The notes below the pieces were generated by a model that saw nothing but the letters and a program-made list of their open reading frames with translations, made no database searches and was not told the DNA's origin. From positions 4,882,001-4,946,000 of the forward strand of contig NZ_CP031455.1 of assembly GCF_003391135.1 (NCBI RefSeq): a DNA stretch of 64,000 bases, read 5' to 3'. A program made the position numbers and the translations under genes. Below are positions 20,253 to 27,609 of the stretch, in pieces. This stretch comes from Streptoverticillium olivoreticuli subsp. olivoreticuli. GTDB taxonomy: Bacteria; Actinomycetota; Actinomycetes; Streptomycetales; Streptomycetaceae. The stretch's first letter is position 1, and each line of letters begins with the position of its first letter.

Positions 20253-20515
20253 CCTATTGCCTCGTCGACTGATCGACTCCCGGGGCCGGTGCGCGGGCGT
20301 ACGGAAACGTCACTTCTCCGGCACGGGACGGCGGGAGGACGACGGAGGGACGACGGCCCGGTCCCGTCCACCCACTCTTTCGGGTGAGTGTGTTTGGCGC
20401 CTATACCGGATTCCTCAGCAATTACGGACGGAAAAGCATGGATCTTGTGTCCAAGACCGTCCGTTCGGCGGTAGGAAGGTGGCTCGCGATCCGTAGCGGC
20501 AGAGGGAGTGCACGG

Positions 20516-21247
20516 GTGAGTCAGCCGGAGATGCAGCCCGAGGGGCTCCCCCGCGAGCAGGGTGGGAGGCAGCGGGGCGACCTGCGTGGCCGCGCCTTCC
20601 CACTCGGTGACTGGGGGGAGCCCGCGGAGCGTCTCGATGAGCTGTACCGATGGGTGGAGAACGGCGCGCTGTATCTGGTCGACTGGTATCTCGCGGACCG
20701 CGCCTGGAAGCGCCGCTGGGCACGGGCGCTGCGCATCTGCGCCGCGGTCTGCGCGACGGTGGGCGCGGCCCTGCCGCTGCTCCAGTTGACGAACGTGGTC
20801 CGCACCGGCGCCGCCTGGGGATTCCTGGCGCTGCTCGGTGCGGTGGCCTGTGTGGCCGGTGACCGGTATTTCGGTCTTACGTCGGGCTGGATGCGGGCCG
20901 TGGCGACGGCGCAGGCCGTGCAACGGCGGCTGGAGGCCCTGCAGTTCGACTGGGCCTCCGAGTGCGTGCGCGAGGTGCTCGGCCCGACCGAGGGCACGGC
21001 GAGCGAGGCGGCGGAGCGCTGCCTGACGGTCCTCAGGCGCTTCTCGGAGGACGTCTCGGAGCTCGTACGGGCCGAGACGGCCGACTGGATGGTGGAGTTC
21101 CGGGCGGGCCCGACACCGCTGGTGACGCAGTCGCTGGTGTCGTGGGGGCCGCGCGGTGAGGGCGGCGGCCCGCTGCCGCGCTTCCCGCTGCCGCCCGGCA
21201 CCCGGCCGAACATGCCGAGGCAGCGGCCGCCCGAGTCACCGCGCTGA
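20516..21247 (+). CDS. SLATT-like two-transmembrane-helix protein
   Basis: The 243-aa protein has a helical N-terminal part (ERLDELYRWVENGALYLVDWY), a basic linker (DRAWKRRWARALR), and two close membrane helices (about residues 72-92 and 97-117). A long helical C-terminal half follows. This is the layout of SLATT domains, which in other bacteria are predicted membrane effectors linked to nucleotide-sensing conflict systems. No nucleotidyltransferase or SLOG partner lies nearby. I chose GTG 20516 behind GGGAG; an ATG at 20438 is possible. A strong hairpin ends it. Confidence 0.65.
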   Translation: MSQPEMQPEGLPREQGGRQRGDLRGRAFPLGDWGEPAERLDELYRWVENGALYLVDWYLADRAWKRRWARALRICAAVCATVGAALPLLQLTNVVRTGAAWGFLALLGAVACVAGDRYFGLTSGWMRAVATAQAVQRRLEALQFDWASECVREVLGPTEGTASEAAERCLTVLRRFSEDVSELVRAETADWMVEFRAGPTPLVTQSLVSWGPRGEGGGPLPRFPLPPGTRPNMPRQRPPESPR

Positions 21248-21259
21248 CCTCGTGCGAAG

Positions 21260-21287
21260 AAGCCCCGCGGCGGTCGCCGCGGGGCTT
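21260..21287 (+). terminator. Hairpin after the SLATT-like gene
   Basis: A 13-bp GC-rich stem (AAGCCCCGCGGCG) is followed by TTTTC. It is a classical terminator, and it probably also serves the convergent gene ending at 21,308. Confidence 0.85.
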
Positions 21288-21307
21288 TTCCGTGCGGGCG
21301 CCACCCG

Positions 21308-21958
21308 CTAACTGAAGACGATCATCGAGCCCTGTCCCAGGCTGCGGGTGGCCGCCGCGTGCAGCCCCAGCCAGACGTGGCGCTCCCGCGCGAACGGGCT
21401 GGCGTCGTACGGGCCCGGCGCCGCGGGCTCCTCCAGCCCCGTGGGCCGCTCCGGCGCGGCGGGCGCGGCGGGCGGGTTGGCGGGGTCGATGCCCAAGGCC
21501 GGCGCCACGGAGTGGAGTTCCCTCAGCAGGCCCTGGCTGGAGCCCAAGGGGCCGCCGCCCTCGAGGAGTTCGTCGTTGGTCAGCGGGTGCGCGAAGTCGA
21601 CCGGCACATAGGCCCCGGCGTGGTCGTAGTGCCACACCAGGTGCGACTGCTGGGCCGTCGTCTCGAACATCTCCAGCAACTGCTCGTAGTCTCCCCCGAG
21701 TTCGTCGACGGGGGTCACGGCCAGCCCGCACAGGTTCAGCAGGTGGGCGCGGCGCAGGAAGTGCAGCGCGTCGTAGTCGAAGCCGGCGACCGGGGCGACG
21801 TCCCCGGAGAGCCCCGGCATATAGCCGAAGACGGGGACGGGCGGCAGGCCCGCCTCGTCGAGCGCCTTGTCGTAGACGGCGATCTCGTCGGCGAAGGGGT
21901 TGTCGGGGCTGTGGCACAGCACATCGACGAGGGGGACAAGCCAGAGGTCACAGGCCAC
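21308..21958 (-). CDS. Conserved hypothetical protein
   Basis: I do not recognise this 216-aa protein. It is acidic and soluble with no signal peptide. The N-terminal half has ACDLWLVPLVDVLCHSPDNPF, the middle HLVWHYDHAGAYVPVDFAHP, and the C-terminal end LGLHAAATRSLGQGSMIVFS; a Pro/Ala linker lies near residue 160. The HYDHAGAYVPVDF stretch could bind metal, but that is speculation. The start is GTG 21958 with a weak ribosome site. Its codon use fits the chromosome. Confidence 0.7.
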   Translation of the reverse strand: MACDLWLVPLVDVLCHSPDNPFADEIAVYDKALDEAGLPPVPVFGYMPGLSGDVAPVAGFDYDALHFLRRAHLLNLCGLAVTPVDELGGDYEQLLEMFETTAQQSHLVWHYDHAGAYVPVDFAHPLTNDELLEGGGPLGSSQGLLRELHSVAPALGIDPANPPAAPAAPERPTGLEEPAAPGPYDASPFARERHVWLGLHAAATRSLGQGSMIVFS

Positions 21959-22059
21959 GTGAGCTCACTCTCGTTGGGGGGCGTGCGCCAAATGGTCGGG
22001 CCAGAGTAGTGCGGATGGGTCGGTTGTCATACTGGGCGAGCCATCGCTTCCGGGTACGG

Positions 22060-22158
22060 GTCGGTTGCCGCCTGCGGCGGGAGCGGCCTGCGGCCGCGTC
22101 CTCAATCGCCGGACGGGCTTATTTTGCGCACCCCTGGAGGTCTGGGGGCAGAGCCCCC
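22060..22158. repeat. Copy of the dispersed intergenic repeat
   Basis: It contains the core GTCCTCAATCGCCGGACGGG (22098-22117) within CGCCTGCGGC-rich flanks, just downstream of the GT2 fusion gene. Only one arm of the usual inverted repeat is clear, so this is a partial copy. Confidence 0.6.
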
Positions 22159-24654
22159 TCAGTGGCCCGCCACGTCCCAGACCCAGACCCCGCCCGTCTT
22201 CCTCGGTTCCGCGCCCGCCAGGCGCGTCACCGCCTCGCGCAGAGCCGCGCCGTTCACCTCCGGGTCCAGGACAACCGCGTCCGCCTTCCAGAAGCGCAGG
22301 TCCTCGCGGAACTCGCGGCGCTGCTGGTCGCCGATCTCCGGGATCTTGCCGGTTTCGTGGACCTTGCGGAGGAGTTCCGACGTGGGGCGCGGCTCCGGGC
22401 CGTAGATGCCGATGCGGTCGGGGCCCCAGGGGCCGTTGAAGTAGCCGCCGGGGAAGGCGAAGCCGAGGTCGGCGCGGACCTGCCAGTGCAGCGCCTCGGT
22501 GTCGGAGGGGCTCGGCACGGGCACGGGCACCAGCGTGCGGCCGGGCCGTACGTGCTCGCGCCATGTGCCGTCCGCGATGAACGCGGGCACCGGCTCGCGT
22601 TCGACGGTGCGGTACGGCGTGGGGACGAGCGGGAGGAGGGCCACGGTGAGCGCCGCCCAGCCGAGCAGCCGGTGCGAGCGTTCGCGTTCGCTGCGCATCC
22701 GGCGCGCGGCCAGCCGGTCGCAGGCGAGGGCGAGGAGGATGCCCAGGGCGGGCACGCAGATCATCGCCACGCGGGACTCGATGACCGACTCGAAGAACGG
22801 CAGCTTGCCGACGAGCCGCCAGGGGCCGGGCAGCGTCTTGTCCGTGCCGAGCAGCGGGATGGTGCGGCCGAGGGAGAGCACGGCGGCGGCGAGCGCGGTG
22901 AAGCCGAGGGCGCGGACCCGCGGCTGGTGCCACATGCGGATGACGAGGGCGACGGCCAGGGCGACGAGCGGCCAGCCGAAAAAGGCGTTCTCCTCGGTCC
23001 TGTTGACGGACAGCGATGCGGCGGTCCGCGCGTCGCCGCCCAGCGACCGGGTGGCGTACTCCAGCAGCGCCATCGGGTTGTTGCCGACCTCGCCGTGCAG
23101 CACGCTGTGGTAGCTCTGCGCGCCGAGGAACTGCCATCCCAGGGGGTAGGCGACCAGCGGCAGCGCGACGAGGGCGGCGATGCCGAGGCCGCGCAGCAGC
23201 CGTCCGGAGACGGCGCGGGCGGCGTCGGGGTCGGCGACCGCGTAGCCGAAGGCGAAGAGCGCGAGGCCGGTCACGGCCAGCAGCAGCGCCTCCTCGCCGA
23301 GGAAGATCTGGTAGGTGAGGAACAGGCCGAGCAGCACCGCGTCGCGCGTCGGCCGGGTGCCCTCGCACAGCCGCAGCATCCGGTCGACGATCAGCGGGAT
23401 CATGAACAGGACGAGGAAGTTGGGGTGCGCGTTGCCGTGCGAGATCATCGGCGGCGCGAAGGCGCAGAACCCGCCGCCCAGCGCGGCCGCCCAGCGGGAG
23501 CGGACGAAGCGCTTGGCGATCAGCCAGTACCAGGAGCAGGCGGTGACGGCCAGGCCGCCGGTCAGCACGATCGCCCAGGTGACGTGCGCGCCGAAGGCGA
23601 GCGTCACGGGCGCGAGCGGCACGGAGAGCCCGAGCATGGCGGTGTTGGCCATGAGGTTCACGCCGAGCGGGAAGTTCTGGAGCCCGGTGAAGAGCGGGTC
23701 GCGCAGGTGGGCGACGTTGTCGGCGGTGACGGCGAAGAACCATTCCCACTGCGTCTGGTCGGAGCCGGAGTCGGCGAGGTAGCTGTGGCCGAGTCCGCCC
23801 CACAGCCCTCCGTAGAGCACGAAGGAGACGAGGAGGAAGAGCGCGGGGACGGCGAGGCGTACGGGGTCGGCCGCGTGCCAGCGCAGCCGCACGAGGTCGG
23901 CGAGCACGGTGGGGTAGGCCAGCGGCCCGATCTTGGAACCGGGCTGGTGGGACCAGCGGACGGGCACCTCGGCGACCTCCCAGCCCCGCTGGTGGAAGAA
24001 GCGCAGCAGCTCGACGTCGTAGCTCCAGCCGTCCAGCCGGGACCGGGCGAAGGCGGTACGGACCTTGTCGCCGTCGAAGAGCTTGAAGCCGCACTGGGTG
24101 TCCCGTATCCCCGGCACGGCGGCGGCCCGTATCAGCCGGGAGCCGGCCCGGCCCATGAGCTCGCGCACGGCGTGCTGGCGGACGGCTATCCGGGAGCCGG
24201 GCAGCGCGCGGGAGCCGACGGCGGCGGTGGCGCCCGCGTCCAGGCTGCGGGCGAGGAGGCCGAGCTCCTCGATGGGGGTGGCCAGGTCGGCGTCGGTGAC
24301 CAGGACGCGGCGGCCGCGCGAGGCGAGCACCCCGGTGCGGACGGCGTGGCCCTTGCCGCGGTTCTCGGGGGTGCGCAGCAGCCGGATGCGGGGCTCGGTG
24401 GCGGCGGCGGCCTCGGTGATGTCCGCGGTGGCGTCCGTGGAGCCGTCGTCGACGACGATCAGCTCCCACGTGGTCGCGTCCTTCTCGGCGGTGAGGTGGG
24501 CGCGGATCGCCTCGAGCGTGGGGCCGAGCCGGTCCTCCTCGTCGTACGCCGGGACGATCACCGTCAGGTCGACGGCCGGCGCCGCGGAGGTGTCGGGCCG
24601 GGAGGCGGTGGAATCGGCCTGCTGGGGCCAGGACGGCTGGGAAGGCGGCATCAC
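22159..24654 (-). CDS. GT2 glycosyltransferase fused to a polytopic membrane domain
   Basis: The 831-aa protein begins with a dolichol-phosphate-mannose-synthase-like GT2 domain (residues about 28-255: VIVPAYDEEDRL, IVVDDGSTDAT, VLVTDADLATPIEE, DTQCGFKLF). Some ten membrane helices follow (about 290-690), then a soluble C-terminal domain ending in WVWDVAGH. GT2 enzymes of this type charge polyprenyl phosphate with a hexose at the inner face. The membrane part may flip or use the product, though its family is not recognised. Start GTG 24654 or ATG 24651. It is probably cell-envelope related. Confidence 0.8.
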   Translation of the reverse strand: MMPPSQPSWPQQADSTASRPDTSAAPAVDLTVIVPAYDEEDRLGPTLEAIRAHLTAEKDATTWELIVVDDGSTDATADITEAAAATEPRIRLLRTPENRGKGHAVRTGVLASRGRRVLVTDADLATPIEELGLLARSLDAGATAAVGSRALPGSRIAVRQHAVRELMGRAGSRLIRAAAVPGIRDTQCGFKLFDGDKVRTAFARSRLDGWSYDVELLRFFHQRGWEVAEVPVRWSHQPGSKIGPLAYPTVLADLVRLRWHAADPVRLAVPALFLLVSFVLYGGLWGGLGHSYLADSGSDQTQWEWFFAVTADNVAHLRDPLFTGLQNFPLGVNLMANTAMLGLSVPLAPVTLAFGAHVTWAIVLTGGLAVTACSWYWLIAKRFVRSRWAAALGGGFCAFAPPMISHGNAHPNFLVLFMIPLIVDRMLRLCEGTRPTRDAVLLGLFLTYQIFLGEEALLLAVTGLALFAFGYAVADPDAARAVSGRLLRGLGIAALVALPLVAYPLGWQFLGAQSYHSVLHGEVGNNPMALLEYATRSLGGDARTAASLSVNRTEENAFFGWPLVALAVALVIRMWHQPRVRALGFTALAAAVLSLGRTIPLLGTDKTLPGPWRLVGKLPFFESVIESRVAMICVPALGILLALACDRLAARRMRSERERSHRLLGWAALTVALLPLVPTPYRTVEREPVPAFIADGTWREHVRPGRTLVPVPVPSPSDTEALHWQVRADLGFAFPGGYFNGPWGPDRIGIYGPEPRPTSELLRKVHETGKIPEIGDQQRREFREDLRFWKADAVVLDPEVNGAALREAVTRLAGAEPRKTGGVWVWDVAGH

Positions 24655-24754
24655 GAGATCTGGACGCCCTCAAACACGTGCCGGTTGCGGGTTCGTGGTT
24701 ATTTTCATTCCGATTCCGTCCCGTCAGCCGATGACCATGACCTGGCCTTCGACC

Positions 24755-25426
24755 CTATTCGGTCAGCCCGCTGATCAATGCCAGGGAATGTTCGTTGTAT
24801 GCGGCAATGATGCTTTCCGCGGCCACCGCGTCCTGGGCCGCCACGGCCTCGACGAGCTCGCCGTGCCCGTGCCACAGGCGGCCGCGCAGCGACGGCATCC
24901 TGCGCAGCAGCGGCACGGTGAAGATCCAGCTCTGCACCCGGACCCGGTCGAGGAAGTCCGATATATAGGGGTTTCCGACCAGCCCGGCCAGCTCGCGCCA
25001 GAAGCGCAGGTCGTAGCCGATGAGGATGTCCAGATCGCCGGCCTGCGCCGCCCGGCCCGCCTCCTCGGCCCGCCGCCGCACGGACGCGAGGGCCGCCGGG
25101 GTGGCCTCGCACAGCGCGCGCACGGCGGAGCGCCGGAAGATGCCCTCCACGATCAGGGCCCGGGCCTCGACCATGTCCCGGAAGTCGGCGTAGGTGAACT
25201 CGCGCACGCGGTAGCCCTTGTGCAGCTCCACGTCGAGCAGCCCCTGCGAGCAGAGGTCGAGCAGCGCCTCGCGCACCGGGGTCGCCGAGACGCCGTACTG
25301 CTCGGCGATCTCCTTGACCGTGAACTGGCGGCCCGCCGGGAGCCGCGCCGCTATCACCTCGTCGCGCAGGGCGTCGGCGATCTGCGAGCGCAGCGTCGTC
25401 CGTCTGACAGCCTCGCTGCCGGGCAT
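24755..25426 (-). CDS. GntR-family (FadR/FCD) transcriptional regulator
   Basis: The 223-aa product has an N-terminal winged helix (RSQIADALRDEVIAARLPAG; recognition region YGVSATPVREALLDL) and a C-terminal FCD ligand domain. One detail stands out. The usual D-x3-H metal pair is DLRFW here, so the first metal His is Trp, while later His residues (GHGELVEAV, NEHSLAL) remain. The effector may thus bind without a normal metal site. The ATG at 25426 is preceded by GGAAGGAGAG. It lies downstream of the class III aminotransferase on the same strand and may control it. Confidence 0.9.
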   Translation of the reverse strand: MPGSEAVRRTTLRSQIADALRDEVIAARLPAGRQFTVKEIAEQYGVSATPVREALLDLCSQGLLDVELHKGYRVREFTYADFRDMVEARALIVEGIFRRSAVRALCEATPAALASVRRRAEEAGRAAQAGDLDILIGYDLRFWRELAGLVGNPYISDFLDRVRVQSWIFTVPLLRRMPSLRGRLWHGHGELVEAVAAQDAVAAESIIAAYNEHSLALISGLTE

Positions 25427-25468
25427 CGTCGTCCGTCTCTCCTTCCGTGACCGTGCGCCCGCATGCGA

Positions 25469-25499
25469 ACGGCCCCCGACCAAGATAGGCGAGGGCCGT
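25469..25499 (-). terminator. Hairpin between aminotransferase and gntR
   Basis: ACGGCCC (25469-25475) pairs with GGGCCGT (25493-25499), with a few more pairs inside. It lies between two genes on the same strand and suggests that they are not simply one transcript. Confidence 0.55.
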
Positions 25500-25550
25500 C
25501 GCGGTGCGTACGGGCGTGCGCGCGGGAAGGACGAACGCTACCTTCCCGCG

Positions 25551-26906
25551 TCAGACGGTGTGCGCGTCGGCCACCGTGAGCGCCGCGTCGAGGAGGGCGA
25601 GGCCCTCCGCTGCCTCCGCCTCCGTGAGAGTGCACGGCGGGACGACATGGGTGCGGTTCATGTTCACGAAGGGCCACAGGCCGGACTTCTTGCAGGCCGC
25701 GGCGAAGGCGGCCATGGGGGCGTTCGCCTCCCCGGAGGCGTTGTAGGGCACCAGGGGCTCGCGGGTGACGCGGTCCTTGACCAGTTCGAGCGCCCAGAAG
25801 GCGCCCAGACCCCGGACCTCGCCGACGCTGCGGTGGCGCTCGGCGAGCTCGCGCAGGCCGGGCCCGAGGACTCTCTCACCGAGGTGCGCGGCGTTCTCCA
25901 CGATGCCCTCCTCGGCCATCGCGTTGATCGTCGCCACGGCCGAGGCACAGGCCAGCGGATGCCCGGAGTAGGTGAGTCCGCCGGGGTAGGGGCGGGTGTC
26001 GAAGGTGGCGGCGATCTCGGCGGAGATGGCGACGCCGCCGAGCGGCACATAGCCGGAGTTGACGCCCTTGGCGAAGGTCAGCAGGTCGGGGGTGACGCCG
26101 AAGCGGTCGGCGGCGAACCAGTGGCCCGTACGCCCGAAGCCCGCCATCACCTCGTCCAGGACGAAGACGATGCCGTGGCGGTCGCAGATCTCGCGGACGC
26201 CCGGGAGGTAGCCGGGCGGCGGGACCATGATCCCGGCCGTGCCGGGCACGGTCTCCAGGACGATCGCGGCGATGGTCCCCGGGCCCTCGAAGGCGATGGT
26301 GTCCTCAAGGTGCCGCAGCGCGCGCTCGCACTCCTGCTCCTCGCTCTCCGCGTGGAAGGGCGAGCGGTAGAGGAAGGGCGCCCAGAAGTGCACGACGCCC
26401 GCCGATGCGGTGTCGGAGGGCCAGCGGCGCGGGTCGCCGGTGAGGTTGATGGCCGCCGCGGTCGCGCCGTGGTACGAGCGGTAGGCGCTGAGCACCTTGG
26501 GGCGGCCGGTGTGCAGCCGGGCCATGCGGACGGCGTTCTCGACCGCCTCGGCGCCGCCGTTGGTGAAGAAGATCTTGTCGAGGTCGCCGGGCGTCCGCTC
26601 GGCGATCAGCCGCGCCGCCTCGGACCGCACGTCCACCGCGAAGCCCGGCGCGATGGTGCACAGCCGCCCCGCCTGCTCCTGGATCGCGGCGACGACCTTG
26701 GGGTGCTGATGGCCGATGTTGGTGTTGACCAGCTGGGAGGAGAAGTCGAGGTAGCGGTTGCCGTCGTGGTCCCAGAAGTACGAGCCCTCGGCCCCGGCCA
26801 CGGCCAGTGGTTCGATGAGGCCCTGCGCGGACCAGGAGTGGAAGACGTGCGCGCGGTCGGCGGCCTTGACGGCGGCGCCCAGGCGCGGGTCGGGCTGCGT
26901 GCTCAC
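25551..26906 (-). CDS. Class III (omega-type) PLP aminotransferase
   Basis: The 451-aa enzyme has YLDFSSQLVNTNIGHQHPKV, FFTNGGAEAVENAVRMAR, YRSYHGATAAAINLTGD (PLP phosphate region), FVLDEVMAGFGRTG (the Asp contacts the PLP ring), and the PLP lysine in LTFAKGVNSGYVPLGG. It belongs to the omega-amino-acid:pyruvate/taurine aminotransferase branch; the amine donor is unknown. I chose GTG 26906 behind GAGGTAA. It is divergent from the cold-shock gene across a 362-bp gap. Confidence 0.9.
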   Translation of the reverse strand: MSTQPDPRLGAAVKAADRAHVFHSWSAQGLIEPLAVAGAEGSYFWDHDGNRYLDFSSQLVNTNIGHQHPKVVAAIQEQAGRLCTIAPGFAVDVRSEAARLIAERTPGDLDKIFFTNGGAEAVENAVRMARLHTGRPKVLSAYRSYHGATAAAINLTGDPRRWPSDTASAGVVHFWAPFLYRSPFHAESEEQECERALRHLEDTIAFEGPGTIAAIVLETVPGTAGIMVPPPGYLPGVREICDRHGIVFVLDEVMAGFGRTGHWFAADRFGVTPDLLTFAKGVNSGYVPLGGVAISAEIAATFDTRPYPGGLTYSGHPLACASAVATINAMAEEGIVENAAHLGERVLGPGLRELAERHRSVGEVRGLGAFWALELVKDRVTREPLVPYNASGEANAPMAAFAAACKKSGLWPFVNMNRTHVVPPCTLTEAEAAEGLALLDAALTVADAHTV

Positions 26907-27017
26907 GGTCGTTACCTCGGATCGGTTCGGCTCGCGGTGGCAAGCGGTGACGGGCACCGCGGTGACCTGCGGCGGTCACGGAACCGTCAGCGTAGGGAGC
27001 GGGGCACGGCCCGGGTA

Positions 27018-27063
27018 CCGGCACTGTGTATGGCGCTCGCCACGCGCGCCGACACAGTGCCGG
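27018..27063. repeat. Long inverted repeat in the divergent gap
   Basis: The outer arms CCGGCACTGTGT (27018-27029) and ACACAGTGCCGG (27052-27063) are a perfect 12-bp match. Inside them GGCGC (27032-27036) pairs with GCGCC (27046-27050). It sits between two divergent genes, so it is not an obvious terminator; it could be an operator or a cruciform/structured element. Confidence 0.7.
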
Positions 27064-27218
27064 GTGACCGCGGGCGCCCGGCACGGCACGGAAAAAATTG
27101 TCGCGGAGAAATTCGCCGGAGGACCTGCCGCGCGTGCTACGGTCATTTTCCGTTGCGGTTTTGGATCTGTTTTCCCCTGTGCGCCTGACGGTCTGTGACC
27201 TTCGGGCGCACTTGCATT

Positions 27219-27237
27219 ATTCCGTGCAGTACGGAAT
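27219..27237 (+). promoter_or_regulatory. Hairpin in the cold-shock gene leader
   Basis: ATTCCGT (27219-27225) pairs perfectly with ACGGAAT (27231-27237) over a 5-nt loop. It lies 19 bp upstream of the ribosome site AGGAGA (27257-27262). It may contribute to temperature-dependent control of translation, as leaders of other csp genes do. Confidence 0.4.
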
Positions 27238-27268
27238 TTCGACACCGCTGTCTTGTAGGAGATCTGTC

Positions 27269-27472
27269 TTGGCTACCGGCACCGTTAAGTGGTTCAACTC
27301 GGAAAAGGGCTTCGGCTTCATCGAGCAGGACGGCGGCGGCGCCGACGTCTTCGCGCACTACTCGAACATCGCGACGCAGGGCTTCCGTGAGCTCCAGGAG
27401 GGCCAGAAGGTCTCCTTCGACGTCACGCAGGGCCAGAAGGGCCCGCAGGCGGAGAACATCGTTCCCGCCTGA
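27269..27472 (+). CDS. CspA-family cold-shock protein
   Basis: This 67-aa single-domain OB-fold protein binds single-stranded RNA/DNA as an RNA chaperone. RNP1 (KGFGFI) and RNP2 (DVFAHYSNI) are intact, and the length is exactly that of the family. The start is TTG at 27269, six bases after AGGAGA. The protein would read ATGTVKWFNSEKGFG after fMet, and no ATG or GTG in this frame lies close enough to fit the family length. TTG starts are uncommon, so translation may be limited at initiation. A strong hairpin follows. Confidence 0.95.
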   Translation: MATGTVKWFNSEKGFGFIEQDGGGADVFAHYSNIATQGFRELQEGQKVSFDVTQGQKGPQAENIVPA

Positions 27473-27504
27473 CACGCCTCGCGCGTAACCGGCCTCGGCC
27501 GGGA

Positions 27505-27549
27505 AGCGGCCGGGACTCCCGCACTTTCACCGTGCGGGGTCCCGGCCGT
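27505..27549 (+). terminator. Terminator of the cold-shock gene
   Basis: A stem of about 17 bp (CGGCCGGGACTCCCGCAC with its complement, one mismatch) has a short loop and ends in GTTT. Confidence 0.85.
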
Positions 27550-27609
27550 TTGGCGTCCCGCTATTCTCCGCGAGGTACACACGGGGGAAATCGGGGAGGA
27601 GAGGGCGCC

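Larger units (their letters stand above)
26907..27268. other. Divergent intergenic region, aminotransferase / cold-shock gene
   Basis: This 362-bp gap holds no gene. It contains a strong 46-bp inverted repeat at 27018-27063 and an AT-richer leader before the cold-shock gene with a small hairpin at 27219-27237. I could not assign promoter boxes with confidence. Confidence 0.6.
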
